Part shown: in pieces, positions 34,103 through 44,162 of the stretch
Position numbering within the stretch: the stretch's first letter is position 1
How the letters are laid out: the number at the start of each line of letters is the position of its first letter
Assembly: GCA_900104375.1 (NCBI GenBank)
Contig: LT629302.1
Coordinates: 2,692,001-2,756,000 of the forward strand
Direction: 5' to 3'
From: Flavobacteriaceae bacterium MAR_2010_188
Lineage (GTDB): Bacteria > Bacteroidota > Bacteroidia > Flavobacteriales > Flavobacteriaceae
Length of the DNA: 64,000 nucleotides
The notes under the pieces: generated by a model
What the model saw: only the letters and a program-made list of their open reading frames with translations
What the model was told of the DNA's origin: nothing
Database searches by the model: none
Position numbers and translations under genes: made by a program

Positions 34103-34981
34103 ATGAGAAGGATTAAAGAACGGATAATCGAAAAATCACTTTTTTCTAGTGCTCTAGTTACTATTGCAGTAACTATCGGAATTATTTTAGTCCTTTCCAT
34201 TGAAGCTGTAAATTTTTTTAGTGAAGTATCTATAGTTGATTTTTTTACGGATTCTCAGTGGACACCTTTATTTACAGAAAAACACTTCGGCATTTTACCA
34301 TTATTAAGTGGCACACTTTTAACTTCACTTATTGCTATTACGGTTGCATTACCTATTGGCCTCTCAATAAGTATATATTTAAGTGAGTATGCACCAAAAA
34401 GTTTTAGAAAAACAATTAAACCTCTTTTAGAACTTTTGGCAGCTGTGCCCACAGTTGTGTATGGATTCTTTGCCTTAATAATTGTTACACCAATTCTTCA
34501 GGATATTATTCCAGGATTGTCGGGCTTTAATTCGCTTTCTGCTGGAATCGTCATGGGAATTATGATTATACCTTTTGTGTCTTCAATCAGTGAAGATGCC
34601 CTACATGCGGTTCCTAGCTCATTAAGAGAAGCCTCATTTGGTATGGGCGCTACAAAACTACAAACCGCATTCAAAGTTATCGTTCCGGCGGCTTCATCGG
34701 GCATTATTGTTTCCATCATTTTAGCGATATCCAGAGCTATCGGGGAAACAATGATCGTTGCAATTGCAGCAGGACAACAACCTCGTCTAACATTTGACCC
34801 TACGGTTCCTGTTGAAACTATAACCGCATATATAGTCCAAGTGAGTCTTGGTGATGTTCAGCATGGTTCCTTAGAGTACCGAACAATATTTGCAGCTGGT
34901 ATTACATTGTTTGCATTTACATTCATATTAAATACCATCAGCTATAAAATAAGAAAGAAATTCCAAGAGAAATATGAATAA
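34103..34981 (+). CDS. pstC: Phosphate ABC transporter permease PstC
   Basis: An inner-membrane permease of 292 residues with six hydrophobic segments. The first helix is at about 15-35 (VTIAVTIGIILVLSIEAVNF), and the binding-protein-dependent transport motif EASFGMGATKLQTAFKVIVP (EAA loop, about 176-195) contacts the PstB ATPase. GTLLTSLIAITVALPIGLSI is the typical PstC TM region. It overlaps pstA by 8 bp. With PstA it forms the transmembrane channel for phosphate. Confidence 0.95.
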   Translation: MRRIKERIIEKSLFSSALVTIAVTIGIILVLSIEAVNFFSEVSIVDFFTDSQWTPLFTEKHFGILPLLSGTLLTSLIAITVALPIGLSISIYLSEYAPKSFRKTIKPLLELLAAVPTVVYGFFALIIVTPILQDIIPGLSGFNSLSAGIVMGIMIIPFVSSISEDALHAVPSSLREASFGMGATKLQTAFKVIVPAASSGIIVSIILAISRAIGETMIVAIAAGQQPRLTFDPTVPVETITAYIVQVSLGDVQHGSLEYRTIFAAGITLFAFTFILNTISYKIRKKFQEKYE

Positions 34982-35828
34982 TATTCAAATAAACCGGCTT
35001 AAAGATCAAATCTTCAAAATTTGGGGAATTGGGTGTACGCTTTTCGGCTTGGTAATTTTATTCTTTTTTATAGGGGATATTCTCATGGATGGAATTCAAA
35101 GAATCGATTGGGGTTTTATAACGGATTTACCTTCTAGGAAAGCTGAAAAATCCGGAATCTATACTGCATTAATGGGAAGTATATGGATTCTGCTATTAAC
35201 AACGATAATTGCTCTGCCTATAGGCGTTGCTGCAGGCATCTATCTTGAGGAGTACAGTAAAAAAGGGAAATTATCAGGTTTGCTGGAAATTAATATTTCT
35301 AACTTGGCGGGGGTACCTTCCATAATATATGGATTATTGGGATTAGAGGTATTTGTAAGAATAATGAGCTTAGGCGCAAGTGTTCTTGCGGGAAGTTTAA
35401 CCTTATCATTACTTATTCTGCCAATAATCATTGTGGCTACACGAGAAGCTATAAAAGCCGTGCCTACCTCAATTAAGGATGCGTCATATGCTCTGGGTGC
35501 TTCAAAATGGCAAACAATTTGGTACCAAATATTACCTGCTTCGAGCGGAGGAATTTTAACGGGAGTGATATTGGCACTATCTAGAGCTGTTGGCGAGACT
35601 GCCCCACTCATTGTAATAGGAGCGCTTGCCTATGTGCCTTTTGCGCCATCCACTCCTATGGATGAGTTTTCGGTATTACCAATACAGATTTTTAATTGGA
35701 TTTCTCGGCCTCAGCATGGATTTATAGAAAATGCAGCGGCAGCAATTATTATATTATTATTAATAACATTTGTGATGAACGGTATCGCAGTTTATTTTAG
35801 AAATAAATGGCAAAAGCAATTAAAATAA
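34974..35828 (+). CDS. pstA: Phosphate ABC transporter permease PstA
   Basis: The second permease subunit, 284 residues with about six hydrophobic helices. The EAA-loop sequence [20 protein letters not shown] (about 165-184) and the preceding [15 protein letters not shown] match Pst[17 protein letters not shown] is the conserved region after the third helix. It begins 8 bp inside pstC, indicating translational coupling, and is followed by pstB after 25 nt. Confidence 0.95.
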   Translation: MNNIQINRLKDQIFKIWGIGCTLFGLVILFFFIGDILMDGIQRIDWGFITDLPSRKAEKSGIYTALMGSIWILLLTTIIALPIGVAAGIYLEEYSKKGKLSGLLEINISNLAGVPSIIYGLLGLEVFVRIMSLGASVLAGSLTLSLLILPIIIVATREAIKAVPTSIKDASYALGASKWQTIWYQILPASSGGILTGVILALSRAVGETAPLIVIGALAYVPFAPSTPMDEFSVLPIQIFNWISRPQHGFIENAAAAIIILLLITFVMNGIAVYFRNKWQKQLK

Positions 35829-35853
35829 TGGTCACACAACTATAAATGATACA

Positions 35854-36645
35854 ATGACTTTAGATAAAATTATATCTCCCGCTTTAAAAAAAGTGCCCAA
35901 GATAGAAGTTAAGGATGTAATGGTCTGGTATAGCGGTTTTAATGCCATCAAAGGCATTAGTATGGATATTAAACCCAATACCGTCACGGCTTTTATTGGT
36001 CCGTCAGGATGCGGTAAATCAACGTTTTTACGACTCTTCAATCGAATGAACGATTATATAGATGGCTTTAGGTTAGAAGGAAAAATCAAAATCAACGGCG
36101 ATAATATTTATAAGAATAAAATAAATATCGAAGAGTTGAGAAAAGAAATTGGAATGGTTTTTCAAAAACCAAATCCATTTCCCAAGTCGATTTTCGAAAA
36201 TGTCGCCTATGGTCTCAAAATTCAAGGAATCAAAGACAAGAGTTTTATTTCAGAACGGGTGGAAAAAGCTTTGAAACAAGCTGATTTGTGGAGTGAAGTA
36301 AAGGACGATTTAAAAAAATCTGCCTTATCTTTATCTGGTGGCCAGCAACAACGTTTGTGCATCGCTAGAACTTTAGCTGTGGAGCCATCAATCATATTAA
36401 TGGATGAACCAACGTCCGCATTGGACCCTATTTCTACCGCAAAAATTGAACGATTAATTTTTGAGTTAAAAGAAAAGTATACAATCATTATTGTAACCCA
36501 TAACATGCAACAAGCTAGTAGGATTAGTGATTACACGGCATTCTTCTATTTGGGAGAATTGATTGAATTTGATAAAACGAAAAAAATATTTACCAATCCA
36601 GAAAAACAACAAACCGAAAATTACATTACAGGTCGTTTCGGATAA
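35854..36645 (+). CDS. pstB: Phosphate ABC transporter ATP-binding protein PstB
   Basis: This 263-residue ABC ATPase powers the Pst importer. It has Walker A (GPSGCGKST, about residues 49-57), a Q-loop ([20 protein letters not shown]), the ABC signature [13 protein letters not shown] (about 155-167), Walker [13 protein letters not shown] and the His switch [18 protein letters not shown] is specific to PstB. The length is normal; the N-terminal 14 residues are a short extension. It sits between pstA and phoU. Confidence 0.97.
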   Translation: MTLDKIISPALKKVPKIEVKDVMVWYSGFNAIKGISMDIKPNTVTAFIGPSGCGKSTFLRLFNRMNDYIDGFRLEGKIKINGDNIYKNKINIEELRKEIGMVFQKPNPFPKSIFENVAYGLKIQGIKDKSFISERVEKALKQADLWSEVKDDLKKSALSLSGGQQQRLCIARTLAVEPSIILMDEPTSALDPISTAKIERLIFELKEKYTIIIVTHNMQQASRISDYTAFFYLGELIEFDKTKKIFTNPEKQQTENYITGRFG

Positions 36646-36656
36646 AAATCAATATT

Positions 36657-37319
36657 ATGGATAACGCTTCGTACCAAAGGGAAGTATTAAATCTTGCGGG
36701 TTTAGATATGCTCAACCTGTGTATATCTCAAATAGAAAAAGCGAAAGTTGCTTTTTTAACTCATGACACTGACCTCGCGGAAGAAGTCATTAACACAGAA
36801 AATCGCGTGAACGCTCTCGACTTAAAAATAGAAAAGGACTGCGAAAAATTTATTGCACTTTACAATCCTGTTGCAATAGACCTTAGATTTATAATGGCTA
36901 TGCGGAAGATAAATTTTGATTTAGAACGTATTGCCGACCATGCATATGGGATTTCTCGATATGTCGTAGATATTGATAAAAAAATTCCTCGCCACTTGAT
37001 TAAGGCCGTGGAACTCAAAAAAATGTATGAAACCATATCTTCTATGTTTCAACATGTTGTAGATGCCTATGAAAACAAGAATGTAAAAATCGCTAGAAAG
37101 GTCTTTAAAAAAGATAAAATTGTAGATGGCATTAACGTTAAATCCTTTGATATTATAGAGCAAGAAATAAAAAAAGACAGTAACATCATTGCTGAAGCTT
37201 TAATATTATTTTCAGTAGTTAAAAAATTAGAACGTGTCGGTGACCTTATAAAAAATATTGCAGAAGAAATCATATTCTACATAGATGCCGAGGTGCTCAA
37301 GCATAAGCGTAAAAAATAA
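36657..37319 (+). CDS. phoU: Phosphate signalling protein PhoU
   Basis: An all-helical two-repeat PhoU protein (220 residues). The metal-binding repeats are recognised by DLRFIMAMRKINFDLERIAD (about 75-94) and LFSVVKKLERVGDLIKNIAEE (about 181-201). PhoU links Pst activity to the PhoR/PhoB two-component system and limits phosphate uptake. It closes the porin-pst operon. No phoR or phoB gene is present in the window. Confidence 0.95.
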   Translation: MDNASYQREVLNLAGLDMLNLCISQIEKAKVAFLTHDTDLAEEVINTENRVNALDLKIEKDCEKFIALYNPVAIDLRFIMAMRKINFDLERIADHAYGISRYVVDIDKKIPRHLIKAVELKKMYETISSMFQHVVDAYENKNVKIARKVFKKDKIVDGINVKSFDIIEQEIKKDSNIIAEALILFSVVKKLERVGDLIKNIAEEIIFYIDAEVLKHKRKK

Positions 37320-37359
37320 TTTTAATATCAATAATACCCCTTTCAGCCTACATAATTGT

Positions 37360-37403
37360 TAACATTTGGGTAACTTTAGGGTTTTTTATTTAAATTAACT
37401 TTG
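37360..37403 (+). promoter_or_regulatory. PiT promoter with PHO-box-like repeat
   Basis: TAACATTTGGG (37360) and TAACTTTAGGG (37371) are 11 bp apart. The second core is exactly 25 nt before a perfect -7 element TAACTTTG (37396-37403). A leader of about 25 nt precedes the ATG. Confidence 0.6.
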
Positions 37404-37428
37404 GCAAGTTACTAACAACATATTTTAC

Positions 37429-39717
37429 ATGGAAAATATTTATTTATTAATGATCATTGCACTTGCACTACTTGCTGCGGGAGATTTGGTTGTTGGAGTG
37501 AGTAACGACGCGGTTAACTTCTTGAATTCTGCAATAGGTTCTAAGCAAGTTACTATTAGAACTATAATGATTGTCGCGAGTTTGGGGATTTTTATTGGAG
37601 CCGTTTTTTCTAGCGGAATGATGGAGGTCGCACGAAAAGGTATTTTTAATCCGCAGGAATTTATGTTCAACGAGATTATGTACATTTTCATGGCGGTCAT
37701 GATTACGGACATTCTTCTGCTTGACTTCTTCAATACCTTGGGGATGCCAACATCTACAACAGTTTCTATTGTTTTCGAACTTTTGGGAGCTTCAGTCGCA
37801 ATGGCTTTGATTAAGATCAGTGGTTCTGCTACCCAGACTATTGCAGACCTTGGTCAATATATTAATTCCGAAAAGGCGATAGAGATTATCACTGGTATAC
37901 TCCTTTCCGTAGTCATCGCATTTACGATTGGATCGCTGATACAATATATTTCTCGGATGATATTTACGTTTCATTACGAGCAGAAAATGAAATATTTCGG
38001 GTCTGTTTTTGGTGGAGTTTCACTCACAGCAATCACCTATTTCATTTTCTTAAAAGGTTTAAAAGGAACACCATTCGCCAGCGAGATTTCTGGTGTTCTA
38101 GAAGGCAATGAACCGATGCTGTTAGCAGGCGGATTCGTTGTTTTTACTTTATTTTCTTTTCTTTATATGAAGGCTTTGAAGAAAAGCATCTTACCAATAG
38201 TCATCATCGTAGGAACTTTTGGTCTTGCGTTAGCATTTTCAGGAAATGACCTGGTAAACTTTATAGGGGTACCGATGGCAGCATGGCATTCTTATGAGGC
38301 TTGGACTGCTTCTGGTATTGCTGCGGATGCTTTTTCTATGGAAATTTTGACGGAAAAAGTTCCGGCAGAACCGCTTCTGCTTCTTATTGCAGGAGCAATT
38401 ATGGTCTTGACCTTATGGTTTAGTAAGAAAGCGAAGACCGTTACAGAAACAGAAATTGGTCTTTCTAGACAAGGTGAAGGACACGAGAAGTTTCAACCTA
38501 ATGCATTATCTAGAGCTGTGGTAAGAGGATCTATGAATCTTAGCAACCTTTTTAATGCTATGATACCAAATACTGTTCAAGAGAAAATAAATACAAGATT
38601 CGAAAAGCCGGTTGTTGCAGTTTCTAAGGATAAAGCCTATGAAATGCCTGCTTTTGATGGCGTTAGAGCATCGGTTAACTTAATGGTTGCTGGTGTACTT
38701 ATTTCTATCGCTACTTCTTATAAGCTACCGCTTTCTACAACCTATGTTACATTTATGGTGGCTATGGGTAGCTCGCTGGCAGATAGAGCATGGGGAAGTG
38801 AAAGTGCAGTGTACCGTGTTGCTGGGGTTCTAAATGTTATTGGAGGTTGGTTCTTTACGGCTTTTAGTGCATTTGCCGCAGCCGCAATTATGGCATGCCT
38901 TATATACATCGGTAAAGCTCCTGCTATTGCCATACTATTGTTTATCGCTGTATTGTTGGTGGGCCGAAACTACATCGCCCATAAAAAATCAGCCAGAGGT
39001 ACCAAAGAGGTCGATAGTCTTAAAAAAGCAGAAAGTAGTTCCCTCCAAGGGGTTATACATGAAAGCGCCGATAATATTGCCAACGTTGTTAAACGGGGAA
39101 ATAAGATTTATACCAATGCAATTAATGGCCTTGCTAAACAAGATTTAGATTTGCTTAAAAAGAATAAGAAGCAAGTGACCAAACTATCGGACGAGGTTGA
39201 TGAACTTAGGGACAATGTTTTTTACTTTATTAAAAACTTAGATGATTCTAGTGTTGGTGCCAGTAATTTTTACATCACAGTATTAGGTTATCTTCAGGAT
39301 ATTACCCAATCTTTAGAACATATTTCTAAAGTCAGTCACAAACATGTGCATAATAATCACAAGAAATTAAAATTTAGCCAGATTAAGGAGTTGAAAGAAA
39401 TCGATGAGATGCTAGAAAGTATTTTATCCGAGGCAAAAGATGCATTTAAAGCTGAAGCATTTGGCAATATCGGAGTTCTGCTAGGTCGTAAAAAAGAGAT
39501 TTTTGATTTATTGTCAGATAAAATTCAAAAGCAGGTTAATAGAACAAGAACTGAAGAATCTAGTCCGAAAAATACGACCCTATATTTTGGTTTGTTGCTA
39601 GAAACAAAGGATTTGGTTTCTGCCATTATGGATTTGCTTGAAGAATATCATGGCGCACATGATAGTCGCGTTAAACCGGCTAGAATATTTAATCCAGATA
39701 ATACAGAAAAATCATAA
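37429..39717 (+). CDS. PiT-family inorganic phosphate transporter fused to a PhoU-like domain, 762 aa
   Basis: A low-affinity cation-phosphate symporter with duplicated PiT signatures: GVSNDAVNFLNSAIGSKQVT (about residues 23-42) and, in the second half, ATSYKLPLSTTYVTFMVAMG (about 425-444). About twelve hydrophobic helices end near residue 525. The last 230 residues are hydrophilic and helical (QGVIHESADNIANVVKRG, SDEVDELRDNVFYFIKNL, ITQSLEHISKV), a PhoU-like domain, so regulation is probably built in. It has its own PHO-box-like promoter downstream of phoU and a strong terminator after it. Confidence 0.9.
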   Translation: MENIYLLMIIALALLAAGDLVVGVSNDAVNFLNSAIGSKQVTIRTIMIVASLGIFIGAVFSSGMMEVARKGIFNPQEFMFNEIMYIFMAVMITDILLLDFFNTLGMPTSTTVSIVFELLGASVAMALIKISGSATQTIADLGQYINSEKAIEIITGILLSVVIAFTIGSLIQYISRMIFTFHYEQKMKYFGSVFGGVSLTAITYFIFLKGLKGTPFASEISGVLEGNEPMLLAGGFVVFTLFSFLYMKALKKSILPIVIIVGTFGLALAFSGNDLVNFIGVPMAAWHSYEAWTASGIAADAFSMEILTEKVPAEPLLLLIAGAIMVLTLWFSKKAKTVTETEIGLSRQGEGHEKFQPNALSRAVVRGSMNLSNLFNAMIPNTVQEKINTRFEKPVVAVSKDKAYEMPAFDGVRASVNLMVAGVLISIATSYKLPLSTTYVTFMVAMGSSLADRAWGSESAVYRVAGVLNVIGGWFFTAFSAFAAAAIMACLIYIGKAPAIAILLFIAVLLVGRNYIAHKKSARGTKEVDSLKKAESSSLQGVIHESADNIANVVKRGNKIYTNAINGLAKQDLDLLKKNKKQVTKLSDEVDELRDNVFYFIKNLDDSSVGASNFYITVLGYLQDITQSLEHISKVSHKHVHNNHKKLKFSQIKELKEIDEMLESILSEAKDAFKAEAFGNIGVLLGRKKEIFDLLSDKIQKQVNRTRTEESSPKNTTLYFGLLLETKDLVSAIMDLLEEYHGAHDSRVKPARIFNPDNTEKS

Positions 39718-39740
39718 ACCATTAACCCATTTAATTTGAA

Positions 39741-39771
39741 AAGCTGCAAGGAATCCTTGCAGCTTTTTTTA
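39741..39771 (+). terminator. Intrinsic terminator of the PiT gene
   Basis: Perfect stem AAGCTGCAAGG / CCTTGCAGCTT, loop AAT, then a T run to 39770. Confidence 0.93.
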
Positions 39772-39832
39772 TTTACTACTCAGGTTAGCAATAACATATC
39801 GATACGATTAAAAATTTCGACCTATCCCAAAT

Positions 39833-39875
39833 AAAAAACACCCCGCTTCTTTTAATAAAAGCAACGGAGTGTTTC
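39833..39875 (-). terminator. Intrinsic terminator of the ribonucleotide reductase genes
   Basis: Read on the minus strand, AACACTCCG pairs with CGGGGTGTT (one G-T pair) around an inner GCTTTT/AAAAG stem, followed by a T run. It is placed 30 bp after the nrdA stop. Confidence 0.75.
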
Positions 39876-39904
39876 TACTCATAACACTTAAACTATCCTA
39901 CTGT

Positions 39905-42370
39905 TTATGAACCACACATTAGGCAATCATCACCTTCTGCAGCTTTAGCCTGTGCAATAAGAGCTTTCATTTCTTCTTCTGTCATTGGTTCTACTTCAGC
40001 AGTTTCTTTTGCAAACTTGATTGCAGTTTTTTCAGCAACGTTTTGTTGTTGTGCAATAATGGAATCAACTTGTACTACTTCAGGAACGCTTTCTACGCTC
40101 TTCTTATTGTCTAACGTAAATTTAATCGCATCTACAGCACTCTTAGTACGTAGATAGTACATTCCGGTTTTAAGTCCACTCTTCCATGCGTAGAAGTGCA
40201 TAGAAGTAAGTTTCGCCATTGTTGCTCCTTCCATAAATAGGTTGAGCGATTGTGATTGATCTATAAAATAACCTCTATGTCTAGACATATCGATAATGTC
40301 CTTCATGCTTAGCTCCCAAACGGTCTTGTACAATTCTTTAATATCTTGTGGAATGCCTTCAATATCTTGGATAGAACCATTAGCTCTCATGATATCCTGT
40401 TTTAGGCCATCATTCCAGATACCGAGATTAACAAGGTCTTCTAATAAATGCTTATTAACTACAATGAATTCACCTGAAAGTACACGTCTTGTATAAATGT
40501 TAGAAGTATAAGGTTCAAAACATTCATTATTTCCTAGGATTTGAGATGTACTTGCAGTTGGCATCGGAGCCACTAACAAGGAATTTCTTACCCCATTTTT
40601 CTTAATGTCTTTTCTGAGTTTAGCCCAGTCCCATCTACCGCTTAAATCTTCATCCTTTAAGCCCCAAAGATTATGTTGAAATTCTCCTTGACTGATAGGC
40701 GAACCCTTATAACTTTCATAAGGTCCATCTTCTTTTGCCTCTTCCATTGAAGCTGTTAAAGCCGCGAAATAAAGAGTTTCAAAAATTTCTTGGTTTAATT
40801 TTTTGGCTTCATCACATGTAAAAGGAAGACGCAGTTCTATAAACGTATCTGCCAATCCTTGCACTCCCAATCCTATTGGGCGGTGTCTAAAATTTGAGTT
40901 GGCCGCTTCCTTAACCGGATAGTAATTTCTATCGATAACCCTGTTTAAGTTTTTAGTAACTCTCTTAGTTGTTTTGTAAAGTTCTTTATGATCAAATTCT
41001 CCGTTTTTCACGAACATTGGCAACGCAATGGAGGCCAGGTTACAAACCGCTACCTCATCTGGAGAAGTATACTCCATAATTTCGGTGCAGAGATTAGAAG
41101 ATTTAATGGTACCTAAATTCTTTTGGTTAGATTTTCTGTTCACCGCATCTTTATACAGCATATAGGGCGTACCAGTTTCTATCTGGGACTCTAGGATTTT
41201 TTCCCAAAGTTCCCTAGCCTTCATAGTCCTTCTTCCTTTACCTTCAGCTTCATACTTGAGATAAAGAGCTTCAAACTCCTCACTGTGGGTATCGCTAAGT
41301 CCGGGGCATTCGTTAGGACACATCAACGTCCAATCTGCATTCTCCTGGACTCTCTCCATAAACAGATCAGAAATCCACATGGCATAAAATAGGTCTCTGG
41401 CGCGCATTTCTTCTTTACCGTGATTTTTCTTAAGGTCTAAGAAATCGACTATATCGGCGTGCCAAGTTTCCATGTAGATTGCAAAGCTTCCTTTTCTTTT
41501 TCCACCGCCTTGATCAACATAACGAGCCGTATCATTAAAGACTCTTAACATTGGTACAATACCATTTGAGGTTCCGTTAGTACCAGCAATATAACTACCA
41601 GTAGCACGTACATTGTGAATCGCTAAACCAATACCACCGGCAGATTGAGATATTTTGGCCGTTTGTTTTAGGGTATCGTATATACCATCTATACTATCAT
41701 CTTTCATGGTTAAAAGAAAGCAAGATGACATTTGAGGTTTTGGCGTTCCCGCGTTAAAAAGAGTTGGTGTTGCGTGAGTGAAATATTTTTTGGACATCAG
41801 CTCATAAGTTTCGATGGCCGCATCGATATCCTTATCATGAATCCCAATAGAAACCCTCATTAACATGTGCTGTGGGCGTTCTGCAATCTCTCCGTTTAAT
41901 TTCAATAGATAAGACCGTTCTAGAGTTTTAAACCCAAAATAGTCATATCCAAAATCGCGATTATAGATTATAGTAGAATCCAATAAATCCTTATTCTCCA
42001 TGATTGTTTCATAAACATCATCTGCCAACAATGGAGCGTTTTTACCAGTACGCGGATTTACGTAGGTATAGAGATCGTGCATAACCTCGCTAAATGACTT
42101 TTTGGTATTCTTATGTAAATTAGAGACAGAAATACGCGCCGCTAAACGAGCATAATCAGGATGTGCAACTGTTAACGAAGCCGCAATTTCTGCAGCTAGA
42201 TTATCTAGTTCACTGGTAGTAACACCATCGTAAAGACCTTCGATAACTCTCATCGCTACTTTTACAGGGTCTACTAACGGATTTAATCCGTAACACAACT
42301 TTCTCACTCTTGCAGTGATCTTGTCGAACATCATTGGTTCTTTGCGGCCGTCTCTTTTTAATACATACAT
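39905..42370 (-). CDS. nrdA: Ribonucleoside-diphosphate reductase, class Ia alpha subunit
   Basis: The catalytic subunit reduces ribonucleotides to deoxyribonucleotides (821 residues). An N-terminal ATP cone ([19 protein letters not shown], about 1-90) provides allosteric control of overall activity. Active-site landmarks include [20 protein letters not shown], the conserved Asn/Cys/Glu region [20 protein letters not shown] and [20 protein letters not shown]. The C-terminal redox pair is CLMC in DDCLMCGS. It is downstream of nrdB (185-bp gap), an order reversed from E. coli. A palindrome (42392-42414) lies just before the start. Confidence 0.96.
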   Translation of the reverse strand: MYVLKRDGRKEPMMFDKITARVRKLCYGLNPLVDPVKVAMRVIEGLYDGVTTSELDNLAAEIAASLTVAHPDYARLAARISVSNLHKNTKKSFSEVMHDLYTYVNPRTGKNAPLLADDVYETIMENKDLLDSTIIYNRDFGYDYFGFKTLERSYLLKLNGEIAERPQHMLMRVSIGIHDKDIDAAIETYELMSKKYFTHATPTLFNAGTPKPQMSSCFLLTMKDDSIDGIYDTLKQTAKISQSAGGIGLAIHNVRATGSYIAGTNGTSNGIVPMLRVFNDTARYVDQGGGKRKGSFAIYMETWHADIVDFLDLKKNHGKEEMRARDLFYAMWISDLFMERVQENADWTLMCPNECPGLSDTHSEEFEALYLKYEAEGKGRRTMKARELWEKILESQIETGTPYMLYKDAVNRKSNQKNLGTIKSSNLCTEIMEYTSPDEVAVCNLASIALPMFVKNGEFDHKELYKTTKRVTKNLNRVIDRNYYPVKEAANSNFRHRPIGLGVQGLADTFIELRLPFTCDEAKKLNQEIFETLYFAALTASMEEAKEDGPYESYKGSPISQGEFQHNLWGLKDEDLSGRWDWAKLRKDIKKNGVRNSLLVAPMPTASTSQILGNNECFEPYTSNIYTRRVLSGEFIVVNKHLLEDLVNLGIWNDGLKQDIMRANGSIQDIEGIPQDIKELYKTVWELSMKDIIDMSRHRGYFIDQSQSLNLFMEGATMAKLTSMHFYAWKSGLKTGMYYLRTKSAVDAIKFTLDNKKSVESVPEVVQVDSIIAQQQNVAEKTAIKFAKETAEVEPMTEEEMKALIAQAKAAEGDDCLMCGS

Positions 42371-42391
42371 AGTTTTAATTAAGTTTTTTTG

Positions 42392-42414
42392 TTTTTTGAA
42401 ATCATTTCAAAAAA
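42392..42414. promoter_or_regulatory. Perfect palindrome upstream of nrdA
   Basis: Arms TTTTTTGAAAT and ATTTCAAAAAA separated by one base form an 11-bp perfect inverted repeat 21 bp before the nrdA ATG. It could be a repressor site; it lacks the shape of a terminator because it is not GC-rich and is followed on the minus strand by C then A7. Confidence 0.5.
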
Positions 42415-42492
42415 TGGGTTAATTAGTTGGCTCAAGAGGAAATCTCACGCTTTCCAAAGGGCATTTATTTAAAATTAGAATTATAAAGGTTG

Positions 42493-42510
42493 TTCCCGCT
42501 TTAACGGGAA
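42493..42510. other. GC-rich hairpin in the nrdB-nrdA gap
   Basis: TTCCCG and CGGGAA arms around CTTTAA. There is no T tract on the minus strand after it, so it is more likely an mRNA stabilising or processing hairpin between nrdB and nrdA than a terminator. Confidence 0.5.
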
Positions 42511-42555
42511 AAAAGGTTTATCGTAATAAAACTCTAGAATTACAGTCGCCGTTTC

Positions 42556-43536
42556 CTAAAAATCGGCATCAAAACTAAACTTATCCTTCTCCTCTTCTTT
42601 GTTTAGTACACCTGCTTTTTGGTATTCCGAAACACGTTTCTCAAAGAAATTCGTTTTACCCTGCAAAGAAATCATATCCATAAAGTCAAACGGATTTGCA
42701 GTGTTGTATTCCTTATCACAATTAAGTTCACTCAATAGTCTGTCTGTAACAAACTCTAGATATTGGGACATCAGGACCGCATTCATACCAATTAAACTAG
42801 CCGGTAGCGATTCTGTAATAAATTCTCTTTCTATTTCTAGCGCATCTACAAGTATTTCGCGAATTCTTTCTTTGGAAACCTTGTTGTTAAGATGATTGTT
42901 ATGAAGGTGCACCGCAAAATCGCAATGAACTCCTTCATCCCTAGAGATTAACTCATTAGAAAAAGTTAGGCCTGGCATAAGGCCACGCTTTTTAAGCCAA
43001 AAAATAGAGCAAAATGCACCAGAGAAGAAAATGCCCTCTACGGCTGCAAATGCAATCAGTCTTTCGGCAAAACTTGGAGATTCGATCCACTTTAACGCCC
43101 AATCTGCTTTTTTCTTGATAGCAGGAAAATTGTCTAGAGCGTTAAAAAGCATATCTTTTTCTTTCTCATCCTTTACGTAGGTGTCGATTAAGAGAGAATA
43201 GGTTTCACTATGGATGTTCTCCATCATAATTTGAAATCCATAAAAGAATTTGGCTTCGCTGTATTGAACTTCATTTACAAAGTTCTCGGCTAAGTTTTCG
43301 TTTACGATTCCGTCACTGGCGGCAAAAAAGGCTAATATATGTTTTATGAAATAACGTTCGTCATCGTTAAGTTTTCCTGACCAATCTGTCATGTCTTGGT
43401 GCAGATCAATTTCTTCTGCAGTCCAAAAGCTCGCCTCAGATTTCTTGTACCATTCCCAAATATCATGATGCTGAATCGGAAAAATCACGAATCGATCTTT
43501 ATTATGTTGTAAAATGGGTTCTTCGTTATGAGACAT
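42556..43536 (-). CDS. nrdB: Ribonucleoside-diphosphate reductase, class Ia beta subunit
   Basis: The radical-generating diiron subunit, 326 residues. Metal ligands are the Asp in [12 protein letters not shown] (about residue 47), Glu and His in [14 protein letters not shown] (about 104-117), and the second helix pair [15 protein letters not shown] with [13 protein letters not shown]. The Tyr in SETY occupies the position of E. coli Tyr122, so a tyrosyl radical is expected. It is upstream of nrdA on the same strand; the 626-bp region before it holds the promoter and several odd repeats. Confidence 0.95.
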   Translation of the reverse strand: MSHNEEPILQHNKDRFVIFPIQHHDIWEWYKKSEASFWTAEEIDLHQDMTDWSGKLNDDERYFIKHILAFFAASDGIVNENLAENFVNEVQYSEAKFFYGFQIMMENIHSETYSLLIDTYVKDEKEKDMLFNALDNFPAIKKKADWALKWIESPSFAERLIAFAAVEGIFFSGAFCSIFWLKKRGLMPGLTFSNELISRDEGVHCDFAVHLHNNHLNNKVSKERIREILVDALEIEREFITESLPASLIGMNAVLMSQYLEFVTDRLLSELNCDKEYNTANPFDFMDMISLQGKTNFFEKRVSEYQKAGVLNKEEEKDKFSFDADF

Positions 43537-43633
43537 TTGTGTTGTAAATTTTAAAAAAATTGGACAAAAATTCTGAGGTGACTTGGGTCTAACAAATATT
43601 CAAAAATGTGATCGATTTTTAAAGTTAATTGGG

Positions 43634-43671
43634 TAAACGTTGTTAACAAGTTTTTAACACAGTCCATTAAC
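43634..43671 (+). repeat. TTAAC direct-repeat cluster upstream of nrdB
   Basis: Cores TAAAC (43634), TAAC (43644), TAAC (43655) and TAAC (43668) are spaced by 10, 11 and 13 bp. It looks like a looser version of the PHO-box-like arrays, but no -7 element sits at the matching distance. It lies about 100-135 bp upstream of the nrdB start. Confidence 0.4.
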
Positions 43672-43752
43672 CCAATAGATACGGGCTAAACTATCAATAT
43701 TCTGTTAATGCCTTATAGAATAGGGATTTAACGAATAATGGGGTAATTATTA

Positions 43753-43772
43753 ATGTAGGTTTTAAACTACAT
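43753..43772. repeat. Inverted repeat ATGTAG...CTACAT
   Basis: ATGTAG (43753-43758) and CTACAT (43767-43772) around GTTTTAAA, with a further ATGTAG at 43779-43784. The half-site is the same as in the palindrome upstream of dnaE (55600-55612). Confidence 0.4.
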
Positions 43773-43825
43773 GAAACGATGTAGATGTACGTTATGACTC
43801 GATATTCACGGGACTATATCAAACA

Positions 43826-43858
43826 AAAAGAGAGCTTCATAAATGAGCTCCCTTTTTT
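43826..43858 (+). terminator. Orphan plus-strand terminator in the nrdB-lytTR gap
   Basis: GAGCT(T)CA pairs with TGAGCTC (one bulge), followed by CC and six T. No plus-strand gene precedes it, so a short RNA may end here. The rest of the 626-bp region 43537-44162 holds the TAAC cluster, the ATGTAG repeat and AT-rich sequence without a convincing gene. Confidence 0.55.
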
Positions 43859-44151
43859 CCCGATAATTAATAATCTAACTAATAAATCTATTAAGAAAGG
43901 TAAAACAATAAAACTTGCTAACTTCTGATAGATTTCGACTGAAAAAGCGACTCCCCACAAATCACCTTAACGTCATAATTAAATATAAATATCCAAAATA
44001 TACTTTCCATAACATAGAGTGCATGTATAGCTGGTATATAAAGATGTATAGTTAGCAAGCATAAGTTTTAATTTTACTTCATTAAAAATCCTTTTACACA
44101 TAAAATACTGCAATACATACATTGCAGCTTAATTTCAAATTTGATTATTGC

Positions 44152-44159
44152 TATCTTTG
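44152..44159 (+). promoter_or_regulatory. -7 element of the lytTR gene
   Basis: TATCTTTG, a perfect TAnnTTTG, only 3 nt before the ATG at 44163, implying a leaderless mRNA. Confidence 0.6.
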
Positions 44160-44162
44160 GTT

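Noticed and set aside
42493-42510. Hairpin between nrdB and nrdA as a transcription terminator
   Set aside because: No T run follows on the nrd strand.
43785-43928. 47-codon plus-strand frame starting MYVMTRYSRDYIKQ
   Set aside because: It runs straight through the orphan terminator hairpin and has low-complexity composition, so translation is unlikely.
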